Assembly: GCF_000744185.1 (NCBI RefSeq)
Contig: NZ_JQLL01000001.1
Location: 1,827,001-1,891,000 of the forward strand
DNA: 64,000 nucleotides
Direction of reading: 5' to 3'
From: Carnobacterium funditum DSM 5970
Lineage (GTDB): Bacteria > Bacillota > Bacilli > Lactobacillales > Carnobacteriaceae
The notes under the pieces are model-generated. The model made no database searches and was not told the origin of the DNA. It saw only the letters and a list, made by a program, of their open reading frames with translations. The first letter of the stretch is position 1; every line of letters begins with the position of its first letter. Below, in pieces: positions 45,442-55,034 of the stretch. The translations under genes and the position numbers were made by a program.

Positions 45442-45886
45442 AAAAGATTTTTTATCAAAAAAAAGCAAATAGATTGAAAATAGATAAATGATAAAGATGA
45501 ATGAGTGGATACATGGTAGGGATTTTGGCAATAAAGAGTCTGTTATAGGCTACCATTTAATCTTTGATTCCAATAAAGCGTTTAGCCCTATTTTTAGTTT
45601 TTTTGTAGTAATAACAACTAAATGTCTTTCATTACATTGAGTAATCATATTTTGGAGAAGTCTGTAAGAAAGTTCCCTATAGGCAAAGGGTCAGGATGCT
45701 GACTAGATAATTTCACAAAAATTCATAAGTTTAATTATAATATAGTCCCTCCTTCACAAAGGACGCTGTACTTGATAGAATCCCGCTATTGATTGTTCTT
45801 ATAATGAACAAATAGGGTATTTATGTAAAAATGAAAACTAAAGTTAGATTAGTGTGGTTAGGGAATAATAGTGGGGATTTGAATAC
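45442..45886. other. Spacer without recognised features
   Basis: 445 bp between convergent genes. Frames are broken, and no strong hairpin was found. A pair ATAGCGGG / CCCTATTT near 45780-45820 is weak. Confidence 0.4.
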
Positions 45887-46285
45887 CTATTTCCTTTTCA
45901 TTTTTTCTTTTAAAAATAGGATATCAATAAAAGCTATACTAAAAGATAAACCTAAGCTAGTTGAAAGAATTATGGGAAAATCTATTTCAGATTCTTTGCT
46001 TAGATAGTCAAAAGTGAAATTCAAAGCACTAAACAAAATAAATAAAGTAATAAATGTAAAGATACTTTTTCTTATCTGAATCCATGTTAACTTTCTTGCA
46101 TTCATAATAGTTATAAAAGGAATATAGATAACTATTATGAATGCGAAAAATGCATATCCTACTAAAAATTTAAAAGAAACAGGGCTATCTATTTTTTTGA
46201 AAATAATAAAAAATGATAGGATAGTTGCGACTAAAAATAAGCCACAAAGAATTTTTGTGAAAAGCAATGTTTTAGTCTTTTCCAT
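45887..46285 (-). CDS. Small four-helix membrane protein, unknown
   Basis: 132 residues made almost wholly of four hydrophobic helices (about 9-28, 36-60, 72-90 and 104-123), with Lys at both ends. The ATG follows GAGGAGAG at a normal distance. I do not recognise the family. It lies 66 bp after an MFS exporter gene on the same strand, so the two may share a transcript. Confidence 0.68.
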   Translation of the reverse strand: MEKTKTLLFTKILCGLFLVATILSFFIIFKKIDSPVSFKFLVGYAFFAFIIVIYIPFITIMNARKLTWIQIRKSIFTFITLFILFSALNFTFDYLSKESEIDFPIILSTSLGLSFSIAFIDILFLKEKMKRK

Positions 46286-46351
46286 TTTACACTCTCCTCA
46301 AATTGTCATTAGCTAAGTGTTGTTCAATAACTTATGATTGCTAAGAGATTA

Positions 46352-47569
46352 CTATGGAGTTTTTTTAACTCCATATAAGCTGGAAACAACAAAATAAATA
46401 CCGGCTACTCCTAAGATAATAATATAACCGCTAATTAAGCCAGCTGTAAGATAGCCGCCTAAGGTTAGTCCAACAGCCGCTAAAAGCTGAGAACCTTGGA
46501 AGGATAGTGAACCAAAACTTAAATAAGACGCTTGTTTATCTTCCGGAATCAAGTCAACTTGTCGAGCACTCAAAATAGGGGCCGAAGCTAACTCTCCAAG
46601 TGTTGCTAAGACCATTAAAGGAATCAAAAGATAAATACTATTTGCTGAAGCCATTAAGCCGTAGCCACTAATATAGATAAACAAACCAACAATGACAACA
46701 GTTCGTTCAGTTTTTTTCTCTGTTATTTTTGAAATAATAAAAGTGAAAAATACGACCATAATGGTATTAATTACTTGCAAAATACTCAGCATCCTTACCC
46801 CATCGATGTTGATAGAAAAAAGGGTGAGTGGTTTAAACTCCTTTGACAGACGAATACCGGTATACTTTTGTAAAGAAAATTCGGCTGCACTATAAAAAGC
46901 AAACCCTAAAATTAAAAGCACCCAGCGTTTGTCTTTGGATGCAATATAGTAATTGGTGAAGAGATCATGAAAAATAGTTTTTCCTTTAGTATGTGAAACG
47001 GTATTCCGATAGTTAAGGTTTTTTTGTAGAAAAGCGGAAACTATAAACTGTAAAAAAGCAGCCCCGAAAAATAAATAAACAAGATAATGTTTAAACAGGA
47101 AGCCACCAATAGAAGCACCTAAAGCCATCGATAAGTTAAATGTCCAATATTGTAGTTGATAAACTTTTTTTCGTTCATGTGGCACAGTCGAGTCAAGCAG
47201 CACAGCATCAAACGCAGAGTAATATAAATTATAAGTTATGCCACAGATTAGATAACCACTGATTAACCAAAAATGCTGTGATAGAACGCCTGTAAAATTC
47301 AAGGCAACAATAAATAATGAGACTCCATATAAATTTTGGAAGATCAATAAGATCTTTTTACGCTGGAAGTTATCTGCTAAGTACCCTCCAATGATTCCAG
47401 CAAGAAATGATGAAATAACATTTATCATAACCAATACTCCAAGCATTTCTTTGCTGAATATACTAGCTAAATAAATAATGAGGTAAGGAATGGTACATGC
47501 ATAGACTAAACTACTAAAAAAAGAGGTAACTAATGTTGTTTGAATATTTTTTGAAAAAGATGATAGCAT
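46352..47569 (-). CDS. MFS transporter
   Basis: 405 residues with twelve predicted helices. The loop between helices 2 and 3 has GGYLADNFQRKKIL, the MFS signature, and a similar but weak GEL.SAPI pattern lies in the second half. It resembles drug-exporter members such as YttB, but the substrate is not readable. It has no neighbouring regulator. AAGGAG stands before the ATG. Confidence 0.85.
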   Translation of the reverse strand: MLSSFSKNIQTTLVTSFFSSLVYACTIPYLIIYLASIFSKEMLGVLVMINVISSFLAGIIGGYLADNFQRKKILLIFQNLYGVSLFIVALNFTGVLSQHFWLISGYLICGITYNLYYSAFDAVLLDSTVPHERKKVYQLQYWTFNLSMALGASIGGFLFKHYLVYLFFGAAFLQFIVSAFLQKNLNYRNTVSHTKGKTIFHDLFTNYYIASKDKRWVLLILGFAFYSAAEFSLQKYTGIRLSKEFKPLTLFSINIDGVRMLSILQVINTIMVVFFTFIISKITEKKTERTVVIVGLFIYISGYGLMASANSIYLLIPLMVLATLGELASAPILSARQVDLIPEDKQASYLSFGSLSFQGSQLLAAVGLTLGGYLTAGLISGYIIILGVAGIYFVVSSLYGVKKTP

Positions 47570-48045
47570 AATAATCTCCTTATAAAGTAAAGAAACAGGT
47601 GATAACGTATTAATCCGTATCCTTAGTTAGTTTTTTTATGTTTAAATGTCGTGCTAGAGAAGCAAGTAGTGCGATTTAGTAACCGTAAAACACTTTTTGA
47701 AATCTCCTTAACAAAAAATAGCGTAGCACAATTATGAGAATAAGGAAATAGAAAAATTAAAATACGTTAATAAAACAAATGATAGATCATTTATTTAAGT
47801 TCATAGATAAAATAGGCAAATCAAAAGTTCATTCTCAATCATCCTAATTTATTCGTTTCATCTAATTCATTTAGTAAATAAGGGGATTTTTAAGCTACGT
47901 GAGTCAACACGATAGTTAAAATGATTAAGGAAGAATGGTTGTATGGTTTCATTCAAAGCAGATGAGGAATAATCTATTGAATGGCTACAACAGCATGACG
48001 AAGTATATTTCCAAAAAATTAATGGGTATAAATCGTGACTACTTA
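47570..48045. other. Spacer with a short coding-like remnant
   Basis: 476 bp. From about 47941 a plus-strand frame reads MVSFKADEE, stop, SIEWLQQHDEVYFQKINGYKS, stop; it may be a decayed gene but no family was recognised. Nothing else was seen. Confidence 0.35.
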
Positions 48046-48099
48046 AACAAATAAACCTAAAACAATCACTTAGAAAGTGTTGTTTTAGGTTTATTTGTT
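48046..48099. terminator. Strong bidirectional terminator
   Basis: AACAAATAAACCTAAAACAA (48046-48065) pairs perfectly with TTGTTTTAGGTTTATTTGTT (48080-48099), and an inner CACTT/AAGTG stem continues it past one unpaired base. It lies 90 bp after the stop of the ABC permease gene on the minus strand. Confidence 0.85.
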
Positions 48100-48188
48100 G
48101 TTTTTAGGAATAGTGAGACAGATTGCTGAATTTTTCAATCAAGATAATTAGAGAAAAGCAATGAGTATTAAAAAAACATTTTCAAATT

Positions 48189-49178
48189 CTATGCTAATAT
48201 ATCCTTTTTATTAAAGGAATAATAGGCTACAGATAATAATAAAATAAGATAGATACTATTTATTGTAATCGAAAATATAAGAGACATACTTTCCATGGCA
48301 GGATAATTACCTGGTAAATAGTTCGTTAAATTCCAATTAGCCATTAATAAATATTTTGCGAACTCAGTTTTGGTGGATAAGTATAATGTTAATGGTGGCC
48401 CTAAAAATAGTACTCCTAAAGTAGCACCTAATGATAGTGCTGTATTTCTACTAACAGTGGAAAAAGTAAAGGCGACTGTTGCAATGATAATTAGATAAAC
48501 CAGATTACTTGCTGTTATTCCCGTAAAATAAACCCAAAAATTAGAGTGCATATACATTCCATCAGAAGCCCGATAGACATATTCAGAAGTAGGATTCATT
48601 TGCGAAGTGAAAAGCACAACTATAATTGTTGCTAGATATAAACTTAAATAATAAGATAGGGTTACTAAAAGTGTTGCCACATACTTAGAGGTTAATATTT
48701 TTGCTCTAGAGTAAGAGCGTATAAGGAGTAACTTTATAGTGCCCATCGAAAATTCTTTAGAAACCATGGCACTTGCTATAATGGCAACAAAAATACCTAT
48801 TAATAAATTCAAACTAGACGTACCTACTAAAGAATCGTATAGATTATTGATAGCTGGTGGCTTAATTCCTTCTTTTGAATGGTAGTTTAATCTTTCTATT
48901 TCACTTTGATTAATACTAACCGTCATATTCTCGTCAAAAGATAACTCTGATCCACTAGTTAACAGTGCAGTATTCTTTTCCTTTAAGTTATCAACCTGTT
49001 TTGCTACTTGAGATTGCCAATCTGTACCATATGAAATATCAGCAACTGTTTCTTCACCATTAAACAGTAATGGCATTAAGCTTAGTAAGGCAGAAGTTGC
49101 CAAAATAATTATTAAGGTTACATAATTATTTTTTCTAAAAAAAACTTTATTCCATTCATTAACAACTAAATTTAACAT
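48189..49178 (-). CDS. ABC transporter permease, BcrB/ABC-2 type
   Basis: 329 residues with six membrane helices. A first helix near 20-38 is followed by a roughly 90-residue outer domain with charged residues and then five helices. The segment SAMVSKEFSMGTIKLLLIRSYSRAKILTSKYVA is the coupling region typical of ABC-2 permeases for antibiotic or lantibiotic export. It follows the ATPase gene by 16 bp with GGAGG. Confidence 0.87.
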   Translation of the reverse strand: MLNLVVNEWNKVFFRKNNYVTLIIILATSALLSLMPLLFNGEETVADISYGTDWQSQVAKQVDNLKEKNTALLTSGSELSFDENMTVSINQSEIERLNYHSKEGIKPPAINNLYDSLVGTSSLNLLIGIFVAIIASAMVSKEFSMGTIKLLLIRSYSRAKILTSKYVATLLVTLSYYLSLYLATIIVVLFTSQMNPTSEYVYRASDGMYMHSNFWVYFTGITASNLVYLIIIATVAFTFSTVSRNTALSLGATLGVLFLGPPLTLYLSTKTEFAKYLLMANWNLTNYLPGNYPAMESMSLIFSITINSIYLILLLSVAYYSFNKKDILA

Positions 49179-49194
49179 TTTTTCCTCCTCCTTC

Positions 49195-50097
49195 TTATTT
49201 CATTGTAAGATTCATAAATCTATCTTCCAACGAATTTCCTTTTGGTTCAACACTGTAAATAGCTAGATTGTTTTCAACAAATAGTTTAACGATTTCCGGA
49301 ATTTCTAAATCTAAAACAGATAATTGGAATTCAAGTAGTCCTTCCGTTATATAGCTAGATAATTGATAGTTGTCCAGAAGTAATTCTTGAGCTTTATTGT
49401 TATCAGATACTTTAAATTGGTAATAGTTATGCTCATTTTTTTCTTTTAAATCTTCAATAGCTATCAGCTCACCTTCTTTAATAATAGCTACTCGATCACA
49501 CATTAATTCTATTTCACTAAGCAAATGGCTAGATACAATGACCGTAACGTCTTTTTCATGGGCTAATGTTTGGATGTACTGTCTCAATTCTTTTATTCCT
49601 GCAGGATCTAACCCATTAGTAGGCTCATCTAATATCAAAACTTTCGGATCATTTAATAACGATTGAGCAATACCTAACCGTTGTCTCATCCCCAAAGAGT
49701 AAGTCTTAACTTTATCGTTTATCCTACTTTTTAAATTTACGAACTCAACTAAGTTATCTATTTTTTCTTTTGAGATATTCTGATGCATCCTGCTAAAGTA
49801 CTTCAAGTTTTCTAGCCCAGATAAAAAAGGATACATTTCCGGATTTTCTACTATTGCACCAATATTTTCTAAAGCTTCTTTATGGTTTTTTTGCACATCG
49901 TGGCCACAAATCTTTACACTGCCAGAAGTAATGTCGATGAGGCCGACTATCATCCTGATAGTCGTCGTTTTCCCAGCCCCATTAGGCCCAAGGAGCCCAA
50001 AAACTTCTCCCTTTTTTATATTAAGCGATAAATCGTTAATAATCTTTTTTTTACCGATGACTTTCTCTAAATTAGATAGTTCTACATTAAATTCCAT
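49195..50097 (-). CDS. ABC transporter ATP-binding protein, BcrA type
   Basis: 300 residues. Walker A GPNGAGKTT (about 36-44), signature YSLGMRQRLGIAQSL, Walker B KVLILDEPTNGLDPAG, and the H-loop SSHLLSE are all intact. The C-terminal 80 residues follow the pattern of BcrA-type proteins that power peptide-antibiotic or lantibiotic exporters. With the permease gene it makes one complete exporter; no sensor kinase or response regulator lies nearby, so its control is unknown. Confidence 0.92.
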   Translation of the reverse strand: MEFNVELSNLEKVIGKKKIINDLSLNIKKGEVFGLLGPNGAGKTTTIRMIVGLIDITSGSVKICGHDVQKNHKEALENIGAIVENPEMYPFLSGLENLKYFSRMHQNISKEKIDNLVEFVNLKSRINDKVKTYSLGMRQRLGIAQSLLNDPKVLILDEPTNGLDPAGIKELRQYIQTLAHEKDVTVIVSSHLLSEIELMCDRVAIIKEGELIAIEDLKEKNEHNYYQFKVSDNNKAQELLLDNYQLSSYITEGLLEFQLSVLDLEIPEIVKLFVENNLAIYSVEPKGNSLEDRFMNLTMK

Positions 50098-51662
50098 AGT
50101 CTCTCCTTTTATATAGTATTGGTTAATTAGTTATCATTCTCTAAGATTAAATTTTAGTCTCTTTTTAAGGAATACCTTACTATTTAGTGAATAGCCATTA
50201 GGTAAAAGAATGGACTAGTTTATGTAGTTATAGCTATTAAGTGCAACTATTATTTAATGGGTTATTTCATTTAGTATTAATATTTTGAATAAACTAATGC
50301 AGTGTTCTACAATTAATGTCATTCTTTTTTATCGTAGCTACTATCCTGAGTGGAGCCAAGAGCTACTAACCTAACAAAAGACCTCAATCTATCCCTTATA
50401 GACCATTCTAACCTCCCATCTAATATGGATCATATAACAAGCCTAATAAAAACTATTAAACAACTCTATTCTCATTATTTATGTTCGCCGTATCCGAAAT
50501 GAATTTGTGAACTTCCTGATGGTGTTAAAATAACAAGGGATGTCCAATCCACATCTACAGTAACATAATTGAAGTGAAAGTTAAATTTTATATTAATTGT
50601 ATTTTAATTGAAATTAACGACAATAGGATGAGTCATTGTTCTTTTGAAGGTGTAAAATAAGACACGATTTAATTCTAAAAATAATTTAACAAAAAGCTTT
50701 CCTGAATTTAAAGTACATAAGGATAGATTCTATGAGTAACCCTATTGAATTAATTTTAACAGGTTAAATTTTCACCACTAATGAGCTAATCGGAGGGAAT
50801 TGTAAGATGTGCGTTAGATTATCGTGACTTTCTTTTAAAAGTTGCTCGTCTAGTGATGATTATCATTGTAATAAGATTAGATTATTGGTTCAATATGGTT
50901 ATAGTGAAAAAGATGAAAAGGTGGTTTTTAATCATGACATATTTTTAGTCGTAGTGATGGATGCTTTCAGCTATATTGTTTACCGTAAGTCTTTTAATCT
51001 TAAATAAAGTAAAAGTAATTAGTTTTATACAAAAACTTTCTTTGAAAATAAAAGTATGAGATTCAATAATTTCTTTAGGGATAGTATTTTTATTTGGGTT
51101 TTTGCTAATGTACTTTCGGGAGTTTTATATGATCAATTTAACTTAGTAACATTTTCATTTTTGCACTTCACTTTTTAGCCATTTTATAGAGTTTATAACA
51201 TTATTATTTTTCTATAGCCGTTTTTCTAAGAAGATAATAAGCTGCAATCGACAAACTATATTCGATGGCTATTTCTTGAATGACTAATGAAAATATAGCG
51301 CCACTAAAAGTAAAAGCAGAAAGAAATGTAAAAAGGAAAGACTTACCTCAACTGAATAGCTTCCCTTTAACACCCGCATTCTTTAACTCCTTTTAATATC
51401 TATAAATACGTAAAAAATAAAAGAACGCAATAACTTGCCTCTTAGCAAGCATTAGTTGTGAACGTTAATAAAACTGTTAAGTGTATATTTTTTTATTTAT
51501 CAATATGCTATTATTTTTGAAATTAGCATAGAAAGAAAAAGGCACTCTGATTTCAAAGATTTCTCAGTACACGACGGTATCTAATGTCATGTATTTTATT
51601 TTCAAAATAAAGTAATGAAGAATGAAGTGTTAAATAAAAGAAATGAGAGGCGAATCAAGCAA
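50098..51662. other. 1.5-kb decayed stretch
   Basis: No intact gene was found. Plus-strand pieces near 50370-50570 read like protein (TKDLNLSLIDHSNLPSNMDH, then ICELPDGVKITRDVQ) with stops between. GGAGGG with ATG at about 50807 opens only six codons. From 51060 hydrophobic fragments appear. A separate minus-strand remnant is listed. The region looks like several lost genes. Confidence 0.5.
51215..51395 (-). pseudogene. Membrane-protein remnant
   Basis: On the minus strand AAAAGGAG and ATG (about 51379) remain, but the frame with sense, KSFLFTFLSAFTFSGAIFSL then VIQEIAIEYSLSIAAYYLLR, is reached only after a stop or a shift. It ends at TAA near 51215. The sequence fits two amphipathic membrane helices. 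Family unknown. Confidence 0.4.
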
Positions 51663-52025
51663 ATGGAAAATAAAGCAGAAGATAAAAACGTTCAGAAATT
51701 TTTATATGATGTTATGGAGACTGATAATGAAAAATTTAACATTTTAGAAGAATTAAGGAATAGTGTATTTACACATTGCAAAACTACGCATGAAAGAATG
51801 ATGTATGGAGGCATTATGTTTTCTAATGAAAAAGACTGGGGCGGTATTTTTGTTTACAAAAGCCATGTATCTTTTGAGTTTTCAGAGGGCTTTAAATTAA
51901 ATGATCCCAATAAATTATTGCAAGGTACTGGGAAAAAAAGACGTCATTTAAAAATTTATTCTTTATCAGATATCCCTGAAAAAAAAGTAGCTTTCTTTGT
52001 TAAACAAGTACTTGCTCTTAATTGA
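51663..52025 (+). CDS. DUF1801 family protein
   Basis: 120 residues from the ATG at 51663, about 9 bp after GAGAGGCG; an upstream ATG at 51615 adds 16 residues without a site. The pattern LRNSVFTHCKTTHERMMYGGIMFSNEKDWGGIFVYKSHVSFEFSEG, ending RRHLKIYSLSDIP, is DUF1801-like (YdhG fold), a small family sometimes tied to iron or frataxin-like roles but without proof. It stands alone. Confidence 0.72.
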   Translation: MENKAEDKNVQKFLYDVMETDNEKFNILEELRNSVFTHCKTTHERMMYGGIMFSNEKDWGGIFVYKSHVSFEFSEGFKLNDPNKLLQGTGKKRRHLKIYSLSDIPEKKVAFFVKQVLALN

Positions 52026-52075
52026 AGCAACTAATGGAATGAATAAGTAAAAATGAAAAATAGGAATGATTTAAT

Positions 52076-52303
52076 ATGAATACTAAAAAACAGTTCGTTA
52101 TGGCATTAATATTAGTAGCGGTAGTAATTATTTATAGAAGTATGATAAGTTTTACCGAAGTGGTAGACAATTTAGGTATGTTATTTTTTGTATCGCTTGG
52201 TTTTTGGTTTCCTTATGATACTGCAAGAAAAAAAGATAGAACTAAATCCTGGGAAAACAAACAAGTTCAAGACATTATTCAAAGAAAATTTTCACCTTTA
52301 TAG
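52076..52303 (+). CDS. Small membrane protein, unknown
   Basis: 75 residues with two hydrophobic stretches (about 8-20 and 32-50), then a basic tail. No family was recognised. No strong ribosome site is seen (GGAATGATTTAAT before the ATG). It lies between two small genes on the same strand, which makes it plausible but not certain. Confidence 0.5.
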   Translation: MNTKKQFVMALILVAVVIIYRSMISFTEVVDNLGMLFFVSLGFWFPYDTARKKDRTKSWENKQVQDIIQRKFSPL

Positions 52304-52367
52304 TGGCAATGAAAAATGCAAACTTGTATAATAAAAAATAGTTAAAAAGTAAATGAGGTGAAAGCAT

Positions 52368-52775
52368 ATGCCGAAAATTGAACGTAAAAAACATGAAGTT
52401 TACCAGGGCAAAGAAGAAGATATTGAAATAAAGAGCGGTCGCTTTCGATTGTACTTTCAAAACCGGTATACCCTTATATCATTAGCGACTGATCTCATCA
52501 CAGGAATATTTTATATTATTGCAAGTATATCCGCTTTGACTTCTATGCCAGATATTTATGGTAAGTACCTTTATTTAATGGGAGGAATTTTCTTAACTAT
52601 CCGCCCCATTTTAAAAATTATCCATAATATCTTTATCTATGACGAAAAAAAAATAGCAGAACAGGAAGAACAAAAAAACACAGAAGAATACGAGGAATAC
52701 AATGAAGATTATTATGGTAAGGATAAAGAATATAAGGAGAAAGAAAATCAAGAAAACAAAAAAAAGGAAAGTTAA
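52368..52775 (+). CDS. YrhK-like membrane protein
   Basis: 135 residues. SGRFRLYFQNRYTLISLATDLITGIFYIIASISAL then GGIFLTIRPILKIIHNIFIYDE is the YrhK domain, two helices with conserved Asn-Arg and Arg-Pro. A long Glu/Lys/Tyr-rich C-terminal tail (about residues 90-135) follows and is probably disordered. TGAGGTG lies before the ATG. Function unknown. Confidence 0.75.
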   Translation: MPKIERKKHEVYQGKEEDIEIKSGRFRLYFQNRYTLISLATDLITGIFYIIASISALTSMPDIYGKYLYLMGGIFLTIRPILKIIHNIFIYDEKKIAEQEEQKNTEEYEEYNEDYYGKDKEYKEKENQENKKKES

Positions 52776-53435
52776 TCTAATTTTTACAGGCACTTTTGTA
52801 AATAGTGTGGATACCTTACTTACATGTCTTCATAATTTACCTCGGAACATAGCAAAGGGTATTAATAACGCTGAAATGCCATAGTAAATAGAGCCTTAAG
52901 TAGTTGATGAATTAAACAAAAATAAAAAGAATTCAAATACTTTTAAACAAATTTACTAACAGGTTTTAGCCATGTAAGTTATTTCCTGTAAGAGCAATTG
53001 ACATTTTTGCAGGGCTTACTTTTATAGGAAATAATTTTATACTAACAGATTATGATGCAATCAAAAATATACAATTGGATGTAAAGTAGAAACGAAGAAT
53101 GAGTTGACACAGATACAACGAAGTATTATCCAGTTGAAATAAAAATAACCGAAAAAAAGTAGAAATAATTAAAAATCAAAGGATTTAAAAATAAAGAAGG
53201 AAATTCCTTCAATCCTAAGATAAAATTATATGACAATCAGTTAGAATATAATTTAAATAAGCCACATCTCCCCTGAGTTAGAATGGAGTAATGGCTTATT
53301 TTTGAATTATTAAACAGTTATTATCCTAAAGTATTTATAGAATGTTACTTAGCAATAATTTTATCAAATACTTAGATAAGATTGAGATTAATAGAGATAC
53401 TTAAATTATTGAATCCACGGTATATGAATTCCTAC
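52776..53435. other. Decayed spacer with a terminator
   Basis: 660 bp. A short coding-like piece around 53030-53090 (NNFILTDYDAIKNIQLDVK, then stops) may be a remnant. AAATAAGCCA (53255-53264) pairs with TGGCTTATTT (53292-53301) with an inner CTCC/GGAG and T residues after it; it may end the pgmB transcript from the other side. Confidence 0.55.
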
Positions 53436-54131
53436 TCAATCAGTCTTTACTGGAATAGTATGCTTATTTTTTTTATCATTCCAAATTTCTAATAGTTTAT
53501 CAAATGTTAATTGACTAGTACTATTTAAAATATAGTCAGCATCTTTTAATGTCTGTAAATCACCTATTCCAATAGAGAGCATCTTAGAATCATTGATAGC
53601 CTGAATTCCTGAATAAGCATCTTCTATACCGATAGCATATTTTGAATGAACACCTAGCTGTTGACAAGCAGTTTCAAATGTTTCAGGTGCTGGCTTTCCA
53701 TTTTTTAATGTTGACGGATCTACAATTGTATCAAAATGATTATACAAGCCAAGATTTCGTAATAGTTTAGGTGCATTTCGACTGGCAGACGCCAATCCAA
53801 TTTTTATATTATTAGAACGGAGATCATTCAATAACTGATCAATACCAGGCAAAATATTTTTGGGATTAACTTGATCGATTAAAGTGATATACAAATCATT
53901 CTTTTCTTTTTCAAAAACAGCTATTTCTTCTTTTGAAAAATCATTTTCTAATCCTCCTAGGGATAGGATTCTACGTAGTGATTCGGTACGATCGACCCCC
54001 TTAAGGTGTTCATTAAAATCTTCAGTAAGAAAGATACCTAATTTTTTAGCTAAAGCTTGCCAAGCTTTAAAATGAAAATCAGCAGTATCGGTGATAACGC
54101 CATCTAAATCAAAAATAACAGTTTGAAACAT
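53436..54131 (-). CDS. pgmB: Beta-phosphoglucomutase
   Basis: 231 residues of the HAD superfamily. FDLDGVITDTADFHF holds the Asp nucleophile and acid/base (positions 8 and 10). LKGVDRTESLRRIL is the substrate-binding cap, SASRNAPKLL is motif II, and GIEDAYSGIQAI is motif IV. It turns beta-glucose 1-phosphate into glucose 6-phosphate. Beta-G1P is the product of GH65 phosphorylases, and such a gene lies across the divergent promoter, so the two work in one pathway. AGGAGG precedes the ATG. Confidence 0.94.
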   Translation of the reverse strand: MFQTVIFDLDGVITDTADFHFKAWQALAKKLGIFLTEDFNEHLKGVDRTESLRRILSLGGLENDFSKEEIAVFEKEKNDLYITLIDQVNPKNILPGIDQLLNDLRSNNIKIGLASASRNAPKLLRNLGLYNHFDTIVDPSTLKNGKPAPETFETACQQLGVHSKYAIGIEDAYSGIQAINDSKMLSIGIGDLQTLKDADYILNSTSQLTFDKLLEIWNDKKNKHTIPVKTD

Positions 54132-54206
54132 AATAATTCCTCCTAAAAGCTTTTAGTCAATACGATGATTATTATAGTATATTGAATATAATTAAGCAAT
54201 TTTTAT

Positions 54207-54221
54207 ATGAAAGCGCTTGTT
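54207..54221. promoter_or_regulatory. cre site (CcpA binding)
   Basis: ATGAAAGCGCTTGTT fits 9 of the 10 fixed positions of WTGNAANCGNWNNCW. It lies between divergent pgmB and the sugar operon, where CcpA could shut down both when glucose is present. Confidence 0.6.
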
Positions 54222-54256
54222 TTAATTAAAAATGTCTGTTATTATCCATGTATAGA

Positions 54257-54268
54257 GAAAACGTTTTC
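54257..54268. promoter_or_regulatory. LacI-family operator at the sugar operon promoter
   Basis: GAAAACGTTTTC is a perfect 12-bp palindrome with a central CG, the form bound by LacI/GalR regulators. It lies 19 bp before the RDD gene start. The lacI-type gene at 62.6 kb is the likely partner. The related AAAACGTTTTC recurs at 55011. Confidence 0.65.
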
Positions 54269-54286
54269 GAAAGGTGGTGAGTTGCT

Positions 54287-54721
54287 ATGAAGGGGAAACT
54301 GGTACTTAGAATATTGGCCATTTCGATTGATGGAATGTTCGTCTATCTTCCAAGTTATATGCTTTTGACTATTTTAGGCTTTGAGGGATTATTGCTTAAA
54401 CTTCTTCCACAATTATTATTTGCAGTATACAATACAGTTTCTCTTTCTTCTTTTGATGGAAAAACAATAGGTAAGTATTTCTCTCGATTAAATGTTTATA
54501 CTGAAGAATCTGGAATGATACACTTTGGCATGAGAGAATCTTCTAAGCTACTTTATTTCCTTCCTAATGTTGGTGTTGTGTTCTTAGTTTTATCAGGCTT
54601 AACTATGTTAGTTTTTAAATTAACACTTCATGACTGGATAAGTCAGAGTAGAGTGTTGCTTGATGTGGAAAGGGAAGGAATAGAAAGAGAGGGACATATT
54701 GGAAAACAACTCTATCGATGA
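54287..54721 (+). CDS. RDD-family membrane protein
   Basis: 144 residues with three membrane helices. RILAISIDGMFVYLPSYML is the first RDD segment (Arg and Asp kept), and FDGKTIGKYFSRLNVYTEESG the GKTxGK segment. The end DWISQSRVLLDV is also typical. RDD proteins have unknown or varied roles. Its place as first gene of the disaccharide operon, behind the operator, is unusual. AAAGGTGG precedes the ATG. The next gene overlaps by 23 bp. Confidence 0.8.
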   Translation: MKGKLVLRILAISIDGMFVYLPSYMLLTILGFEGLLLKLLPQLLFAVYNTVSLSSFDGKTIGKYFSRLNVYTEESGMIHFGMRESSKLLYFLPNVGVVFLVLSGLTMLVFKLTLHDWISQSRVLLDVEREGIEREGHIGKQLYR

Positions 54722-54992
54722 AGTTTTGCAAAAAAGCTTCATAGCAGAAATTGACACAGGAGATTTGCTTATCCTTTTTATAATGGCTACAGCTATAGGG
54801 ATATTATTGGCTCGAATGTTTAAAAATCAATATAATCCTTCAACACTAATAAAAAGCTATATGTTTTATGGCGTAGTTCATTGCTTAATTGGAATAGCCT
54901 TGTTTAAAGCACCTATAACTATTGTAATTGGTACATATCTATTAGGGGCAATATTTGCTGCGTTTCGATCAAATTATTATTTTTATGAGTAA
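54699..54992 (+). CDS. Small membrane protein in the sugar operon
   Basis: 97 residues with three helices (about 24-38, 50-68 and 72-90). It begins with a TTG after GAGGG and overlaps the RDD gene by 23 bp, so its start is set by coupling. No family was recognised. It may pair with the RDD protein in the membrane. It is followed by the operator at 55011 and the phosphorylase gene. Confidence 0.6.
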   Translation: MENNSIDEVLQKSFIAEIDTGDLLILFIMATAIGILLARMFKNQYNPSTLIKSYMFYGVVHCLIGIALFKAPITIVIGTYLLGAIFAAFRSNYYFYE

Positions 54993-55010
54993 AGATTTAT
55001 TTTTAAAACT

Positions 55011-55021
55011 AAAACGTTTTC
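55011..55021 (+). promoter_or_regulatory. Second operator, before the phosphorylase gene
   Basis: AAAACGTTTTC, the same core as at 54257-54268, lies directly before the AGGAGG of the GH65 gene. Here a bound regulator would act as a roadblock or control an internal promoter. Confidence 0.6.
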
Positions 55022-55034
55022 TTAGGAGGAAATT

